Source of the DNA: JAPPHA01 sp965221575
GTDB lineage: Bacteria > Pseudomonadota > Alphaproteobacteria > Rhodobacterales > Rhodobacteraceae
Assembly (NCBI GenBank): GCA_965221575.1
Contig: CBDCSM010000014.1
Location: 682,001-746,000, forward strand
Length of the DNA: 64,000 nucleotides
Direction: 5' to 3'
Below, one piece after another: positions 53,094 to 62,108 of the stretch (positions are counted from its first letter, which is position 1; every line of letters begins with the position of its first letter). Under the pieces are notes generated by a model. It made no database searches and was not told the DNA's origin. It saw only the letters and a list, made by a program, of their open reading frames with translations. The position numbers and the translations under genes were made by a program.

Positions 53094-53902
53094 GATCCGG
53101 GTTCCGGCTCGGCGGTGCGCGGCGCGGTGAAGACCGGCGGGCGCTTGGCGAAGAACGCGGAGACGCCCTCCTCCAGGTCGGGGCCGTGGAATACCCGATG
53201 GCTGTCGGCAAGCGTGCGCTCGGTTGCCTGTCTCGTATCCTGATACTCGGATTCGCGCACGCCGGCGCGGATCAGGCTCAGCGCCAAGGCCGGGCGCTCG
53301 GCGAGCACCTTGGCGAGATCGAGCGCCGCCGCGAGCGCCTGCCCCTGCGGCGCCAGCCGGTTCACAAGGCCGATGCGGTGCGCTTCCGCGGCTTCGATGA
53401 TGTCACCGGTGTAGAGAAGTTCGTAGGCGTGCGCCGGACCCACGAGGCGTGGCAACCTGAAGATGCCGCCGCTGCCGGGAAAGACCCCGAGCTTGACCTC
53501 GGGAAAGCCGATCCGGGCGGTCTCATCTATGATCCTGATGTCGCAGGCCAGCGCGATCTCGCCGCCACCGCCCAGGGTAACGCCATTCAGGGCGGCGATC
53601 ACCGGAACCGAAAGTCCTTCGATGGCGGTGAACGCTTCATTCTCGCGGGCGAGCTTCCGGGCGACAACATCGTCGCGCACGTCGGCGAATTCACCTATGT
53701 CGGAACCGGCACAGAACGCCTTTTCGCCTGCTCCGGTGACGACCAGGACGCGAATCGAAGGATCATCCTCGATTTGCCGACACAGAAAGAGAATCCGCTC
53801 GATGGTCGCGAGCGTGTTCAGGTTGAGCGGTGGGTTGTCCAGAGTGAGGACCGCGACACCACCTTCCCCTTTCCGCAAGCCGACCAGGTCCTTCTCCGCC
53901 AT
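53090..53902 (-). CDS. Enoyl-CoA hydratase/isomerase (crotonase family)
   Basis: A 270-residue crotonase. CoA-site and oxyanion-hole segments are AFCAGSDIGEFADV near residue 62-75 and LNGVTLGGGGEIALACDIRI near 103-122. Both catalytic Glu positions are kept (GGGGE and GFPEVKLGVFPGSGG near 128-142). It likely hydrates or isomerises the CoA thioester formed by the coupled CoA-transferase. It is the first gene of the reverse-strand series hydratase, CoA-transferase, lacI, sulfatase, and has a LacI-type operator about 75 bases upstream. Confidence 0.9.
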   Translation of the reverse strand: MAEKDLVGLRKGEGGVAVLTLDNPPLNLNTLATIERILFLCRQIEDDPSIRVLVVTGAGEKAFCAGSDIGEFADVRDDVVARKLARENEAFTAIEGLSVPVIAALNGVTLGGGGEIALACDIRIIDETARIGFPEVKLGVFPGSGGIFRLPRLVGPAHAYELLYTGDIIEAAEAHRIGLVNRLAPQGQALAAALDLAKVLAERPALALSLIRAGVRESEYQDTRQATERTLADSHRVFHGPDLEEGVSAFFAKRPPVFTAPRTAEPEPGS

Positions 53903-53977
53903 TTCCGGTGTCTACCCTCCATGCAAGCGGGCGCCTGAAAGCGCAACGAGCAGGCTCGTGAATGCAACCTCGCAACG

Positions 53978-53995
53978 TGAGAAAACGATTACTGC
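53978..53995. promoter_or_regulatory. LacI-type operator upstream of the hydratase gene
   Basis: TGAGAAAACGATTACTGC keeps the full left half-site of the 43810 operator and a diverged right half around the central CG. Position about 75 bases before the first gene of the reverse operon fits negative control. Confidence 0.62.
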
Positions 53996-54140
53996 CTTTT
54001 TTGGCCCTTAGCAACTCGGCCGCCGCCGTACCGGTCGCGTTGCACACACGGTCCGCAAGGCTCCGCGGCATGCCCGATCCGATCCAACGGAACGGCGGGC
54101 TGACCACTCTCGCCTCGGTCGTGCCGTGTCGCGGAGAGGG

Positions 54141-55103
54141 TCAGGCCACGTTTCGATAGACCGTTTCGGCAGTGAGCCCGGCAGCGTCCATCATGCGCCC
54201 GATCTTCTCGATCTCCCCGGCAGACAGCTTCATCAGCGGCGGGCGCACATGGGCTTCCGGCATCCTGCCGAGAAGTACGAGGGCCTCCTTCATCCGGTTG
54301 TGCATATCCAGAAGCGGCTCATCGTAGAAGGCACGAACGGTTGGATAGATCCGGTCGTTGATCGCTTTCGCCGTTTCAAGGTCGCCTGCCTGCACCGCGC
54401 GGAAGAGCGCGACCTGCAGATCGGCGATCACGCTTCCGGCCCCGGACAGCAGCCCGTCGCAGCCGAGCACGAGAGACCCGAGCAACCAGGCGCTGTGGGT
54501 GGTCAGGACGTTGACCGGGTTGTCGAGTGCGTGAAGCTCGCGGATTTGGCGTTCATGCAGATTCCCGTCGCCGATCTGGTCCTTGACGGCGCGAATTGTC
54601 GGGAACTTCTCGCACAGCCCCACCAGCGTGGAGAGCGGATATGACAAACCGGAGACCAGAGGAAACTGGAAGACGATGATCGGCAGGTCCGAGTTGTCCG
54701 ATATACGCCGCAAATGCTCCTCGATCATCTCTGGCCGCATATGTCCGCCCGAAGCCATGAAGGCGGGTGGAAAGACAAGCAGTCCCTCCGCCCCCTCGCT
54801 CTGGGCATAGGTGGCCATCCGGCCCGCTTCGCGGCTGGATTCGCCGTAAATGCCCGCGATAACCGGCACGTTTCCTCGCCCGAGGACCTCGCAGGCCTTG
54901 ACCACCGCGCGTTCCTGCTCCGCGGCGGTGAGGGTTTGCACCTCGGCCGCGTGGCCGTTGACGGCAATACCGCTTATGCCGTCAACGGATGCGATGTCGG
55001 CAAGGTGCGCCTCCCACGCCGTCTCGTCCACGTTCAAGTCGGCATCGAAGGGCATCAGGCAGGCCGGGATGACACCCCGTGGCTCGAATGTCCCTGCGTT
55101 CAT
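54141..55103 (-). CDS. DapA/NanA-family aldolase with altered active site
   Basis: A 320-residue dihydrodipicolinate-synthase-family TIM barrel. The start at 55103 (MNAGTFEPRGVIPACLMPFDADL) has GGGAGG upstream. The Schiff-base Lys is kept in IRAVKDQIGDGN near residue 165. The catalytic Tyr position is Phe (IIVFQFPLVSG near 135) and the GTTGE motif is GHAAE (AVNGHAAEVQTLT near 48), so it cannot be an ordinary DapA. It probably cleaves or forms a C-C bond on another 2-keto acid. Divergent from the sulfotransferase-methyltransferase series on the right. Confidence 0.85.
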   Translation of the reverse strand: MNAGTFEPRGVIPACLMPFDADLNVDETAWEAHLADIASVDGISGIAVNGHAAEVQTLTAAEQERAVVKACEVLGRGNVPVIAGIYGESSREAGRMATYAQSEGAEGLLVFPPAFMASGGHMRPEMIEEHLRRISDNSDLPIIVFQFPLVSGLSYPLSTLVGLCEKFPTIRAVKDQIGDGNLHERQIRELHALDNPVNVLTTHSAWLLGSLVLGCDGLLSGAGSVIADLQVALFRAVQAGDLETAKAINDRIYPTVRAFYDEPLLDMHNRMKEALVLLGRMPEAHVRPPLMKLSAGEIEKIGRMMDAAGLTAETVYRNVA

Positions 55104-55634
55104 TTTCCCGAACCTCCCAGACGGACCCGCGTGGGGCGCCCCGCAAACCGTGTCGAATGCCGTCCCATAGCTGTTTCTCTTTCTCACAAGAGGCAGTCAA
55201 AGGGAAACCCGTACGGTTCAGTATGCCTCCGCGATTACCGCGAGGTACGGCAGCACGGCTACGGATTCCTTTTCTTCGAACCGCCGGCAAATGGAAAGGT
55301 CCTTGTCGCAGGCGAAGCGGCCGATCTCGTCCTTCCCGACCGGCCTTCACGTCCCGCCTTGCCTGGTAGACAGACTGAGCGAAAAGCTGCCCATGAACTC
55401 CGACCGTGAATTGGCATTCAGATTGTCCGGATCAGCATCTTGAAAGTTGAACGGAGCAGCGTTCCGCGCCTGAGTGGCGCTGCGTTGGTGTCGTTCCGGG
55501 TGCGTGGGCGGAAGAACAGGAAAGGATGTGGACAAATGGGTTGAGCGGAAACAGGTGCCGGATCACGTTGCGAGATTCCCGCGTTCTGGTTCATAGTGAC
55601 TCTCGCGGCAATCATGCGGCCGGAAGGATTCTTT

Positions 55635-56372
55635 ATGCATCCGATCTACGCTCTCTGGTGCCATCCGCGGTCCATGTCTACCGCCATCGAGCGAGTCATG
55701 CGTGAGCGCGGCGATCTCAGGATCGTTCACGAGCCGTTCATCTACACCTACTATCTCGGCGACAGGGGGCGTTCCCTGCCGCATTTTGAACCGAACGCGG
55801 ATCACCCGCAAACCTATGTGGACGTCCGGCAGTTCATTCGCGACCAGGCGACGATCGGGCCGGTGTTCTTCAAGGACATGACCTATTACGTGCTCGAAAA
55901 CCTCCTCGCCGACCCGGAATTCCTCTCCGACATCAACCACACCTTTCTGGTCCGGGATCCGGCCGCGGCCATTCTGTCCTATGCCAGGCTCGATCCCCTG
56001 TTTCGCCGCGACGAAGCGGGGCTCGAAGCCAGTTGGACGCTCTACTGCAAGGTGCGGGACGACGGTCACGACCCTCTCGTCCTGAGTGCCGATCACATCC
56101 GGATGCGGCCGGCAAAAATCCTTTCGGAATACTGGAGCGCCATTGGCCTGACAGACGCCCCGCACGCCTTGTCATGGTCCGGGGAGATGCCGGAATCATG
56201 GGAACACGTCGCGGGCTGGCACGAGGCCGTTCTCGCAAGCCGGCAGATCCGGCCGCCCGAACAGGGCCGGGACTACCTTCGTGAACTTGATAACCTTGGC
56301 GGGGATTTTCTCGATTACTATAACCATCACAGGCCGTTTTACGATCGGCTGATCGCCGAGGCGCTGACATGA
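55635..56372 (+). CDS. Sulfotransferase-like P-loop protein
   Basis: A 245-residue protein. The start at 55635 (MHPIYALWCHPRSMSTAIERV) is preferred because GGAAGG lies nine bases upstream; an in-frame ATG at 55617 is an alternative. The PRSMSTAIE segment resembles the 5'-phosphosulfate-binding loop of sulfotransferases, and HTFLVRDPAAAILSYARLD near 105-122 resembles the 3'-phosphate-binding strand. True PAPS use is not certain in this subfamily. Its stop overlaps the methyltransferase start as ATGA (56369-56372), implying a shared pathway with it. Confidence 0.75.
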   Translation: MHPIYALWCHPRSMSTAIERVMRERGDLRIVHEPFIYTYYLGDRGRSLPHFEPNADHPQTYVDVRQFIRDQATIGPVFFKDMTYYVLENLLADPEFLSDINHTFLVRDPAAAILSYARLDPLFRRDEAGLEASWTLYCKVRDDGHDPLVLSADHIRMRPAKILSEYWSAIGLTDAPHALSWSGEMPESWEHVAGWHEAVLASRQIRPPEQGRDYLRELDNLGGDFLDYYNHHRPFYDRLIAEALT

Positions 56373-57895
56373 CAAGGCGCCGTTCCGGACGCCGCCGGAG
56401 AATTGAGGAGAGGAACGCCGCTTCGGCCACGGCGGCGCCTTATCTCGTTCGCAAGATCCCGGTGTCCAATCTTCTCGATCCGGAAGCGGCCGTGGTCATC
56501 GAAGACAACGCCGATCGAATTCTGGACGAGATCGGCATGGAGTTTCGGGGGGATCCCGAGACCCTGGAGATCTTCCGGGCAGCGGGTGCCCGCGTCGATG
56601 GCGAACGCGTCCGGTTTGACCCCGGCTGGTGCCGCGACAGGATCCGCTCGGCTCCCGGGTCCTTCGTGCAGCACGCCCGCAATCCCGAGCGCGCCATTCG
56701 CGTAGGCGGTGACGCGATGGTTTTCTGCCCGAGTTTCGGACCACCGTTCGTTCACGATCTCGAACGGGGCCGCCGCTACGCAACGATTGAGGATTTCCGC
56801 GACCTCACACGAATACATTACCAGATCCGGAGTCTCCATCATTCCGGCGGCGTCGTCTGCGAACCGGTCGATCTGCCTGTCCCTGTCCGTCACCTGCACA
56901 TGACACATGCGCACCTGACATTGAATGACAAGCCGTTCATGGGTGCCGTCACCTCCGCGGAGCGCGCACGCGACACTATCGAGATGTGCCAGCTCGCGAT
57001 GGGAGCGGAATTCGTCGACCGGAACTGCGTTCTCTACTCGGTCGTCAACACCAACGCGCCGCTTGTCCTCGACCGGACGATGCTCCTTGCGCTCAAGGAG
57101 TACGCCCGTGCCGGGCAATGCACGGTCGTGTCACCGTTCGTTCTCGGCGGTGCAATGTCACCCGTCACCGTCGCCGCAACCCTTGCGCAGGTGCTCGCGG
57201 AGGTGATGGCGTCGGTGTCCCTGATTCAACTGATACGTCCCGGCGCTCCGAGCGTGTTCGGGACGTTCTTTTCGCCGCTCTCGCTCCAGACGGGCTCCCC
57301 GACGTTCGGGGCTCCCGAGGGGATCCAGTTCCAGATGTGCGCACGAACCCTGGCCGACCGCCTGGGCCTGCCGTTTCATTCGGTTGGCGCGCTGACCGCC
57401 TCCAAGGTTCCGGACGCCCAGGCGGGATTCGAGAGCCAGTCCCAGCTCATGGGAGCGGTCCTCGCCGGTGTCCATTTCATCATCCACGCGACCGGCTGCC
57501 TGGAAGGGTTGCTCACGATGGGCTACGAAAAGACCGTGATGGACGCCGACCGTTGCGCGGCGATGGCGAGATTCATCGAGGGCGTGGACATTTCCCCCCG
57601 GGCACAGGCGCTCGATGCCTTCCAGGAAGTCGGGCCGGGAGAGCATTTCCTGGGAAGCCGCCATACGCTCGAGAATTTCGAACAGGCGTTCTGGCGAAGC
57701 GAGTTGTCCGACAATGGCACGTTCGAACAATGGTCGGCCGAAGGGGAGAAGTGGCACCATGTCCGGGCCCAGGAGGCGGTTCGACGCCTCCTCCGCGAAT
57801 ACGAGCCGCCGCCCATGGATGTGGCAATCCGGGAAAGTCTCGACGAATATGTCACGCGACGAAGCCGGGAGATCACCGGCTCGGGCGACAGTTGA
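56369..57895 (+). CDS. Trimethylamine/betaine methyltransferase family protein (MttB-like, no pyrrolysine)
   Basis: A 508-residue MttB-superfamily TIM barrel. Family segments: VVIEDNADRILDEIGMEFRGDPETLEIFRAAGARVDG near residues 40-75, GPPFVHDLERGRRYATIEDFRDLTRI near 125-150, HMTHAHLTLNDKPFMGAVTSAERARD near 180-205 and VPDAQAGFESQSQLMGAVLAGVHFIIHATGCLEG near 350-380. The frame has no internal TAG, so it belongs to the non-pyrrolysine group, which includes glycine betaine, proline betaine and carnitine demethylases that pass a methyl group to a corrinoid protein. No corrinoid protein or activase is seen in the window. It is coupled to the sulfotransferase-like gene and followed 36 bases later by an aminotransferase. 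Confidence 0.88.
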   Translation: MTRRRSGRRRRIEERNAASATAAPYLVRKIPVSNLLDPEAAVVIEDNADRILDEIGMEFRGDPETLEIFRAAGARVDGERVRFDPGWCRDRIRSAPGSFVQHARNPERAIRVGGDAMVFCPSFGPPFVHDLERGRRYATIEDFRDLTRIHYQIRSLHHSGGVVCEPVDLPVPVRHLHMTHAHLTLNDKPFMGAVTSAERARDTIEMCQLAMGAEFVDRNCVLYSVVNTNAPLVLDRTMLLALKEYARAGQCTVVSPFVLGGAMSPVTVAATLAQVLAEVMASVSLIQLIRPGAPSVFGTFFSPLSLQTGSPTFGAPEGIQFQMCARTLADRLGLPFHSVGALTASKVPDAQAGFESQSQLMGAVLAGVHFIIHATGCLEGLLTMGYEKTVMDADRCAAMARFIEGVDISPRAQALDAFQEVGPGEHFLGSRHTLENFEQAFWRSELSDNGTFEQWSAEGEKWHHVRAQEAVRRLLREYEPPPMDVAIRESLDEYVTRRSREITGSGDS

Positions 57896-57931
57896 TCGAA
57901 CAGGATACGAACGTAGGAAGGTATCGGCATC

Positions 57932-59239
57932 ATGACCACGACTGACTGGAGTCTCGAGGGAACGGCGCGGCGGCGAGACCGGTTCTATGCCGCGACCCAA
58001 CGGAAATTCGTGCCGTTCAAGCAACCGATCGTGTTTCGCCGGGGCTCGATGCAATACCTCTGGGACAACGAGGGCAAGAAATACATCGACCTCCTTGGAA
58101 TGAACGTCTGCATTTCGGTCGGTCATTCCCATCCAAGGGTCGTAGACGCCGCGATGCAGCAGGCCAGGGACCTCATCCATTCGACCACGATGTTCTATCA
58201 TCCTGTTCCGGCCCATCTCGCCGAGGAGATCTCCCTGACCCTTCCCGAGGGCGGCGGTATCGAGTGGGTGGCTCATTTCACCAGTTCCGGCGCGGAAGCG
58301 GTTGATCTCGCGCTCACCATGGCGCGGCGACATGCCGGTGTCGCCGACATCATCGCGCTCAGATCGGGATACCACGGCCCGACGCTCGGGGCGCAATCGG
58401 TGACCGGGATTTCGGGTTTTCGTCACGGTCCGGGCCTCCCCGGAAACGTGGTCTTCGTTGCCGACCCCAACCAGTACCGCGGTGTTTTCGGTGCCGGCGT
58501 CGAACCCTACCTCGACGACATCGACCGGGCAATCGACACGGCAACGACCGGCCGGGTTGCCGGGATGATCGTGGAATCGGTCCAGGGATACGGCGGGATC
58601 GTCGAAATGCCGCCGGGATACCTGTCAGGCGCCGCCGAGCGGATACGGGCAAAGGGAGGCGTTTTGATCGCTGACGAAGTCCAGGCCGGCTTTGGCCGGA
58701 CCGGTGACAACATGTGGGGATTCGAGGCCGACCGGGTCATTCCGGAAATCGTTGTCATGGCCAAGGGGATGGGGAACGGCTTTCCGATCGGGGCCGTCAT
58801 TGCGCAGAAACATGTGGCAGAACCCATGGGCGACAAGTTCCTGTTCCACACCTACGGGGCCAACCCGACAAGCTGCGCGGCCAGCCGCGCGGTTCTCGAG
58901 GTGCTCAGGGAAGATCGCTTGCAGGAGAACGCGCGCAAGGTCGGAGAATCCATGCTGGCGGGACTTCGGGACCTTCAGCAAAGATACCAGGTAATCGGTG
59001 ACGTCCGGGGGCGCGGGCTGATGCTGGCAATCGAGCTTGTGCGGGACAGGAAAACCAGGGAACCCGATGCCGATACCACTGCCGCCGTGTTCGAGGCCTG
59101 CCGTGAATACGGTCTCATCCTTTCGAAATCGGGGCCGTACAGGTCCGTGCTGCGCATGGTGCCTCCATTGTGCCTGTCACAGGGAGATGTCGATGCCGTT
59201 GTTTCCGGGCTCGATGCCGCGTTTCGATCCCTCGAATGA
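57932..59239 (+). CDS. Class III PLP-dependent aminotransferase
   Basis: A 435-residue aminotransferase of the AGXT2/omega-amino acid group. Features are YLWDNEGKKYIDLLGMNVCISVGHSHPRVV near residues 42-70, FTSSGAEAVDLALTMARRH near 112-130, GMIVESVQGYGGIVEMPPGYL near 210-230, VLIADEVQAGFGRTGDNMWGFE near 245-265 with the PLP Asp, and IVVMAKGMGNGFPIGAVI near 275 with the Schiff-base Lys. It moves an amino group between an omega-amino acid or amine and a keto acid. Probable last step for the amine handled by the upstream methyltransferase. End of the right-hand operon. Confidence 0.9.
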   Translation: MTTTDWSLEGTARRRDRFYAATQRKFVPFKQPIVFRRGSMQYLWDNEGKKYIDLLGMNVCISVGHSHPRVVDAAMQQARDLIHSTTMFYHPVPAHLAEEISLTLPEGGGIEWVAHFTSSGAEAVDLALTMARRHAGVADIIALRSGYHGPTLGAQSVTGISGFRHGPGLPGNVVFVADPNQYRGVFGAGVEPYLDDIDRAIDTATTGRVAGMIVESVQGYGGIVEMPPGYLSGAAERIRAKGGVLIADEVQAGFGRTGDNMWGFEADRVIPEIVVMAKGMGNGFPIGAVIAQKHVAEPMGDKFLFHTYGANPTSCAASRAVLEVLREDRLQENARKVGESMLAGLRDLQQRYQVIGDVRGRGLMLAIELVRDRKTREPDADTTAAVFEACREYGLILSKSGPYRSVLRMVPPLCLSQGDVDAVVSGLDAAFRSLE

Positions 59240-60025
59240 GACCTTGAGTGCTTAATTCGGAATGCCCACCCTGCAAACGTGACGACAGTCGGCCGCATCT
59301 CAACGAAATTGTGTTGACGCTAGCGCCAGAGTTTGACACTCAAACTTGATAGTCCCGAGCCACCCACCGTCAATGCCGCGCTGCGTATCGGCAAACGCGA
59401 TCCCGGCCCAGACGCACTTCAACGCTGTTCTTCAATACCCGCTTCAAGCGCACCACTGTCATGATTCCTGTTCCTTCGCGCATGTTCAAAGATGACGGGC
59501 GCCGAGGTGCTCGAATTTGCGGTAGAGCGGAACAATGTGCTCGCGCTCGCCTACGGCTGACGGCTCGCCAACGAATTATAGGCACCAACCGGGTCGACAT
59601 CGAAGGACAGCCGGATGTTGACGTGCCGTCGCTCCGCCAGATGGGTTGCACCGTCGAGATAGTTTCGTAGCACACCTGCGTGTTCGTACTAAATGCCAGC
59701 GCGATTGAGCGTATCTTCCAACGCTGCCCATTGGCTGCATGAACCCGAAAAAACAAACCGCTCGATGCCAGACTGGGATATTCATTGCCGGGCGGATAGC
59801 GGCCCGAGTCACCGCCGTCCAAGGAGACTGCCACGGAGATCGCCTCCATGCACGCCGAGGACAAGAATCGGGAGGGCGGCACGCGGCGCTGCAGCCGTTC
59901 CGCTGCAGCACTGTCAGCCAGGCACCACCAAATCTGCACCTGCGGCGCGTACTCTGAAAAAGGATCTCGGCCAAGGAAGTCGACATTCCTTCGCTGGTCA
60001 CTACGACAGGCACTACATGTCCATG
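59240..60025. other. Gene-poor stretch between catabolic cluster and AT-rich island
   Basis: No supportable gene; frames on both strands overlap extensively and lack domains, suggesting decayed transposon DNA. A short inverted repeat GTTTGA-CAC-TCAAAC lies at 59331-59345. Composition changes from GC-rich to AT-richer toward 60 kb. Confidence 0.4.
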
Positions 60026-60059
60026 TTGACTAAACACTGTCATTTGCTATCATATGATA
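60026..60059 (+). promoter_or_regulatory. Promoter with operator palindrome before the helicase gene
   Basis: TTGACT (60026-60031) and TATCAT (60048-60053) form a good sigma-70-type promoter with a 16-base spacer. The perfect palindrome TATCATATGATA (60048-60059) covers the -10 box, so a repressor, perhaps the helicase's own DNA-binding domain, could block it. Confidence 0.6.
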
Positions 60060-60077
60060 TCAATAGGAGAAAATTCA

Positions 60078-62108
60078 ATGAAATCTGACACCAAATGGAT
60101 GTCCCTTGACGAAACAGCAAACTATCTAAGTTTGGGCAAAACCGCGCTATATACGCTTGCACGAGATGGGCGCATTCCGGCGCGCAAACTTGGCAAGAAG
60201 TGGGTTTTCGAGAAAGGGGGGGTAGACACTTGGGTTCGCACAAATCAGCCAATGGAATCGTTCTTCCTCAATCTCGATTCCAACATCGCAGGGAATTCCT
60301 TCCTCCGCGAACCACAACATGATGGATATCTCCGAACCTATGAATTCTTTCGAGCCGGAAAAAACAAGGCAATCCTTCAACTCCCTGTAGGATGCGGCAA
60401 AACCGGATTGGCCGCTCTTCTTCCCCTCGGTATTGCTGAGGGACGTACTATAGTTATCGCGCCAAATCTGACGATCAAGAATGGCCTCTACGACGCGATG
60501 GACATAACAAATCGCCAAAAGTGCTTCTGGCGTAAAACTGGCGTCTTGACTGCGGACCAAATGGTTTCGGGACCATTAGCCTGCTCACTAGAAACCGGGA
60601 ATATATCTGTCGCGACGAAATCCCACATCGTCATCACGAACATTCACCAACTTGCCACGAACGTCGACAAGTGGCTCATGACCTTTTCTGATGATTTCTT
60701 CGATATGATCATCGTTGACGAGGCCCACCACAGCGCGGCAGAAAGTTGGCAAAAAGTCATCGATCGTTTTCCTTCCGCAAGGGTCGTTCATCTTACAGCG
60801 ACGCCATTTCGGAGCGATCGTCAAAGGATCGACGGGGAACTGGTCTTTCGCTACTCATTTAGGAGTGCGACATTGAAGGGCTACATAAAGAGGCTAAAAG
60901 CGAGCTACGTTGCGCCTTCGGAAATTGAGTTGGGATTTCGCGATGAGCGTGGTCGGATCTTCAGTCTCGAAGAAGTACTTAAACTGAAGGAAGAAGACTG
61001 GTTCAGCCGAGGAGTCGCGCTTGCGCGACTCTGTAACCAACATATTGTCGATAGCAGTTTGGAGAAGTTAGAAGAACTACGCCAAAGCGGAACTCGTCAC
61101 CAATTAATTGCAGTCGCATGTTCAATTAACCATGCCCGAGAAATACGTTCTCTGTATCAGGAGCGTGGTTACAGTGCAGAGGTCATTCATAGTAAGCAGA
61201 CTCACGACCAGCAAAATTCGACACTTAACGGCCTTTATAATGGGACACTAGATTGCATCATCCAGGTCCAGATGCTGGGGGAAGGCTTCGATCACCCAAA
61301 ACTAAGCGTTGCTGCGATTTTTCGTCCATTTAGAACCTTGGCACCATACATCCAATTCGTCGGCAGAATCATGCGCGTTGTCGTGCAGAACGATCCGGGA
61401 CATCCCGATAACGTTGGCCACATCGTGACGCACCTCGGAATGAACCTTGATGAGCGACTTAAGGAGTTCAAACAGTTTGAAAATGACGATCAAGCCTTCT
61501 GGGACAAAGTGATTGGCGGCGACGAACCAGAAGTGCCGACATCGGTGCTAGAGGGTTCCGCAAGATTGACTGCCACGGAACGAGTCGTTGTACACGGAGA
61601 GGTTGTCGACGCCTTATGGGAAGAGGATTTCACAACCGTCGAAGACCAACAAATTGTCGATGACTTTCGCGATCGCCTGAAACTCTTTGGCCTTGATCCT
61701 GACCGAGCCGAGGAAATGATTCAGAACGCTCGACAGCCGACCCTTAGGAAGCGACCACCCACAGAGCCATTTCTCATCCAACCCCAGCGCGAATGGGAAG
61801 AGGCAAAAAAACGGTTATACGAACAGGCACAACGATTGGCGAAGCTTGTCCTAAATAATGTCAATCTCTCCATGATGGGGACTGAGCTGACTTACAAGTA
61901 CAAATCGCTAAATGTTTCGGGGAAAAACAACTACGTGTCGGCTCTGATGATGGTCAATCATCAGATCAACAAGAGACTTGGGAAAGAGCGTGCACAGGCG
62001 AGTACGGAAGAGTTCAGGGACGTCATTGATGACTTGGACGATATTCTCCAGACGCTCGTCCGGCGCATCCATATAGCGAAGGCAGAATATGAGCAAAAGG
62101 AAACCTAG
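60078..62108 (+). CDS. Superfamily 2 helicase with fused excisionase-type HTH domain
   Basis: A 676-residue protein; the start at 60078 (MKSDTKWMSLDETANY) has AGGAG upstream. Residues 8-55 are an excisionase/MerR-like helix-turn-helix (MSLDETANYLSLGKTALYTLARDGRIPARKLGKKWVF). A DEAD/DEAH helicase follows: motif I LPVGCGKTGLAAL near 105, motif II IIVDEAHHSAAESW near 215, motif III HLTATPFRSD near 238, and C-terminal motifs VQMLGEGFDHPKLSVAAI near 400 and QFVGRIMRVV near 430. The last 200 residues are charged and lack a recognised domain. DNA is AT-richer than the surroundings, indicating transfer. HTH-helicase fusions are unusual; defence or mobile-element maintenance are both possible. Overlaps the next gene by 20 bases. 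Confidence 0.85.
   Translation: MKSDTKWMSLDETANYLSLGKTALYTLARDGRIPARKLGKKWVFEKGGVDTWVRTNQPMESFFLNLDSNIAGNSFLREPQHDGYLRTYEFFRAGKNKAILQLPVGCGKTGLAALLPLGIAEGRTIVIAPNLTIKNGLYDAMDITNRQKCFWRKTGVLTADQMVSGPLACSLETGNISVATKSHIVITNIHQLATNVDKWLMTFSDDFFDMIIVDEAHHSAAESWQKVIDRFPSARVVHLTATPFRSDRQRIDGELVFRYSFRSATLKGYIKRLKASYVAPSEIELGFRDERGRIFSLEEVLKLKEEDWFSRGVALARLCNQHIVDSSLEKLEELRQSGTRHQLIAVACSINHAREIRSLYQERGYSAEVIHSKQTHDQQNSTLNGLYNGTLDCIIQVQMLGEGFDHPKLSVAAIFRPFRTLAPYIQFVGRIMRVVVQNDPGHPDNVGHIVTHLGMNLDERLKEFKQFENDDQAFWDKVIGGDEPEVPTSVLEGSARLTATERVVVHGEVVDALWEEDFTTVEDQQIVDDFRDRLKLFGLDPDRAEEMIQNARQPTLRKRPPTEPFLIQPQREWEEAKKRLYEQAQRLAKLVLNNVNLSMMGTELTYKYKSLNVSGKNNYVSALMMVNHQINKRLGKERAQASTEEFRDVIDDLDDILQTLVRRIHIAKAEYEQKET

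Noticed and set aside
59370..59939. Reverse-strand 189-residue frame as a gene
   Set aside because: Lacks recognisable motifs and is matched by open frames on the opposite strand; treated as decayed DNA.
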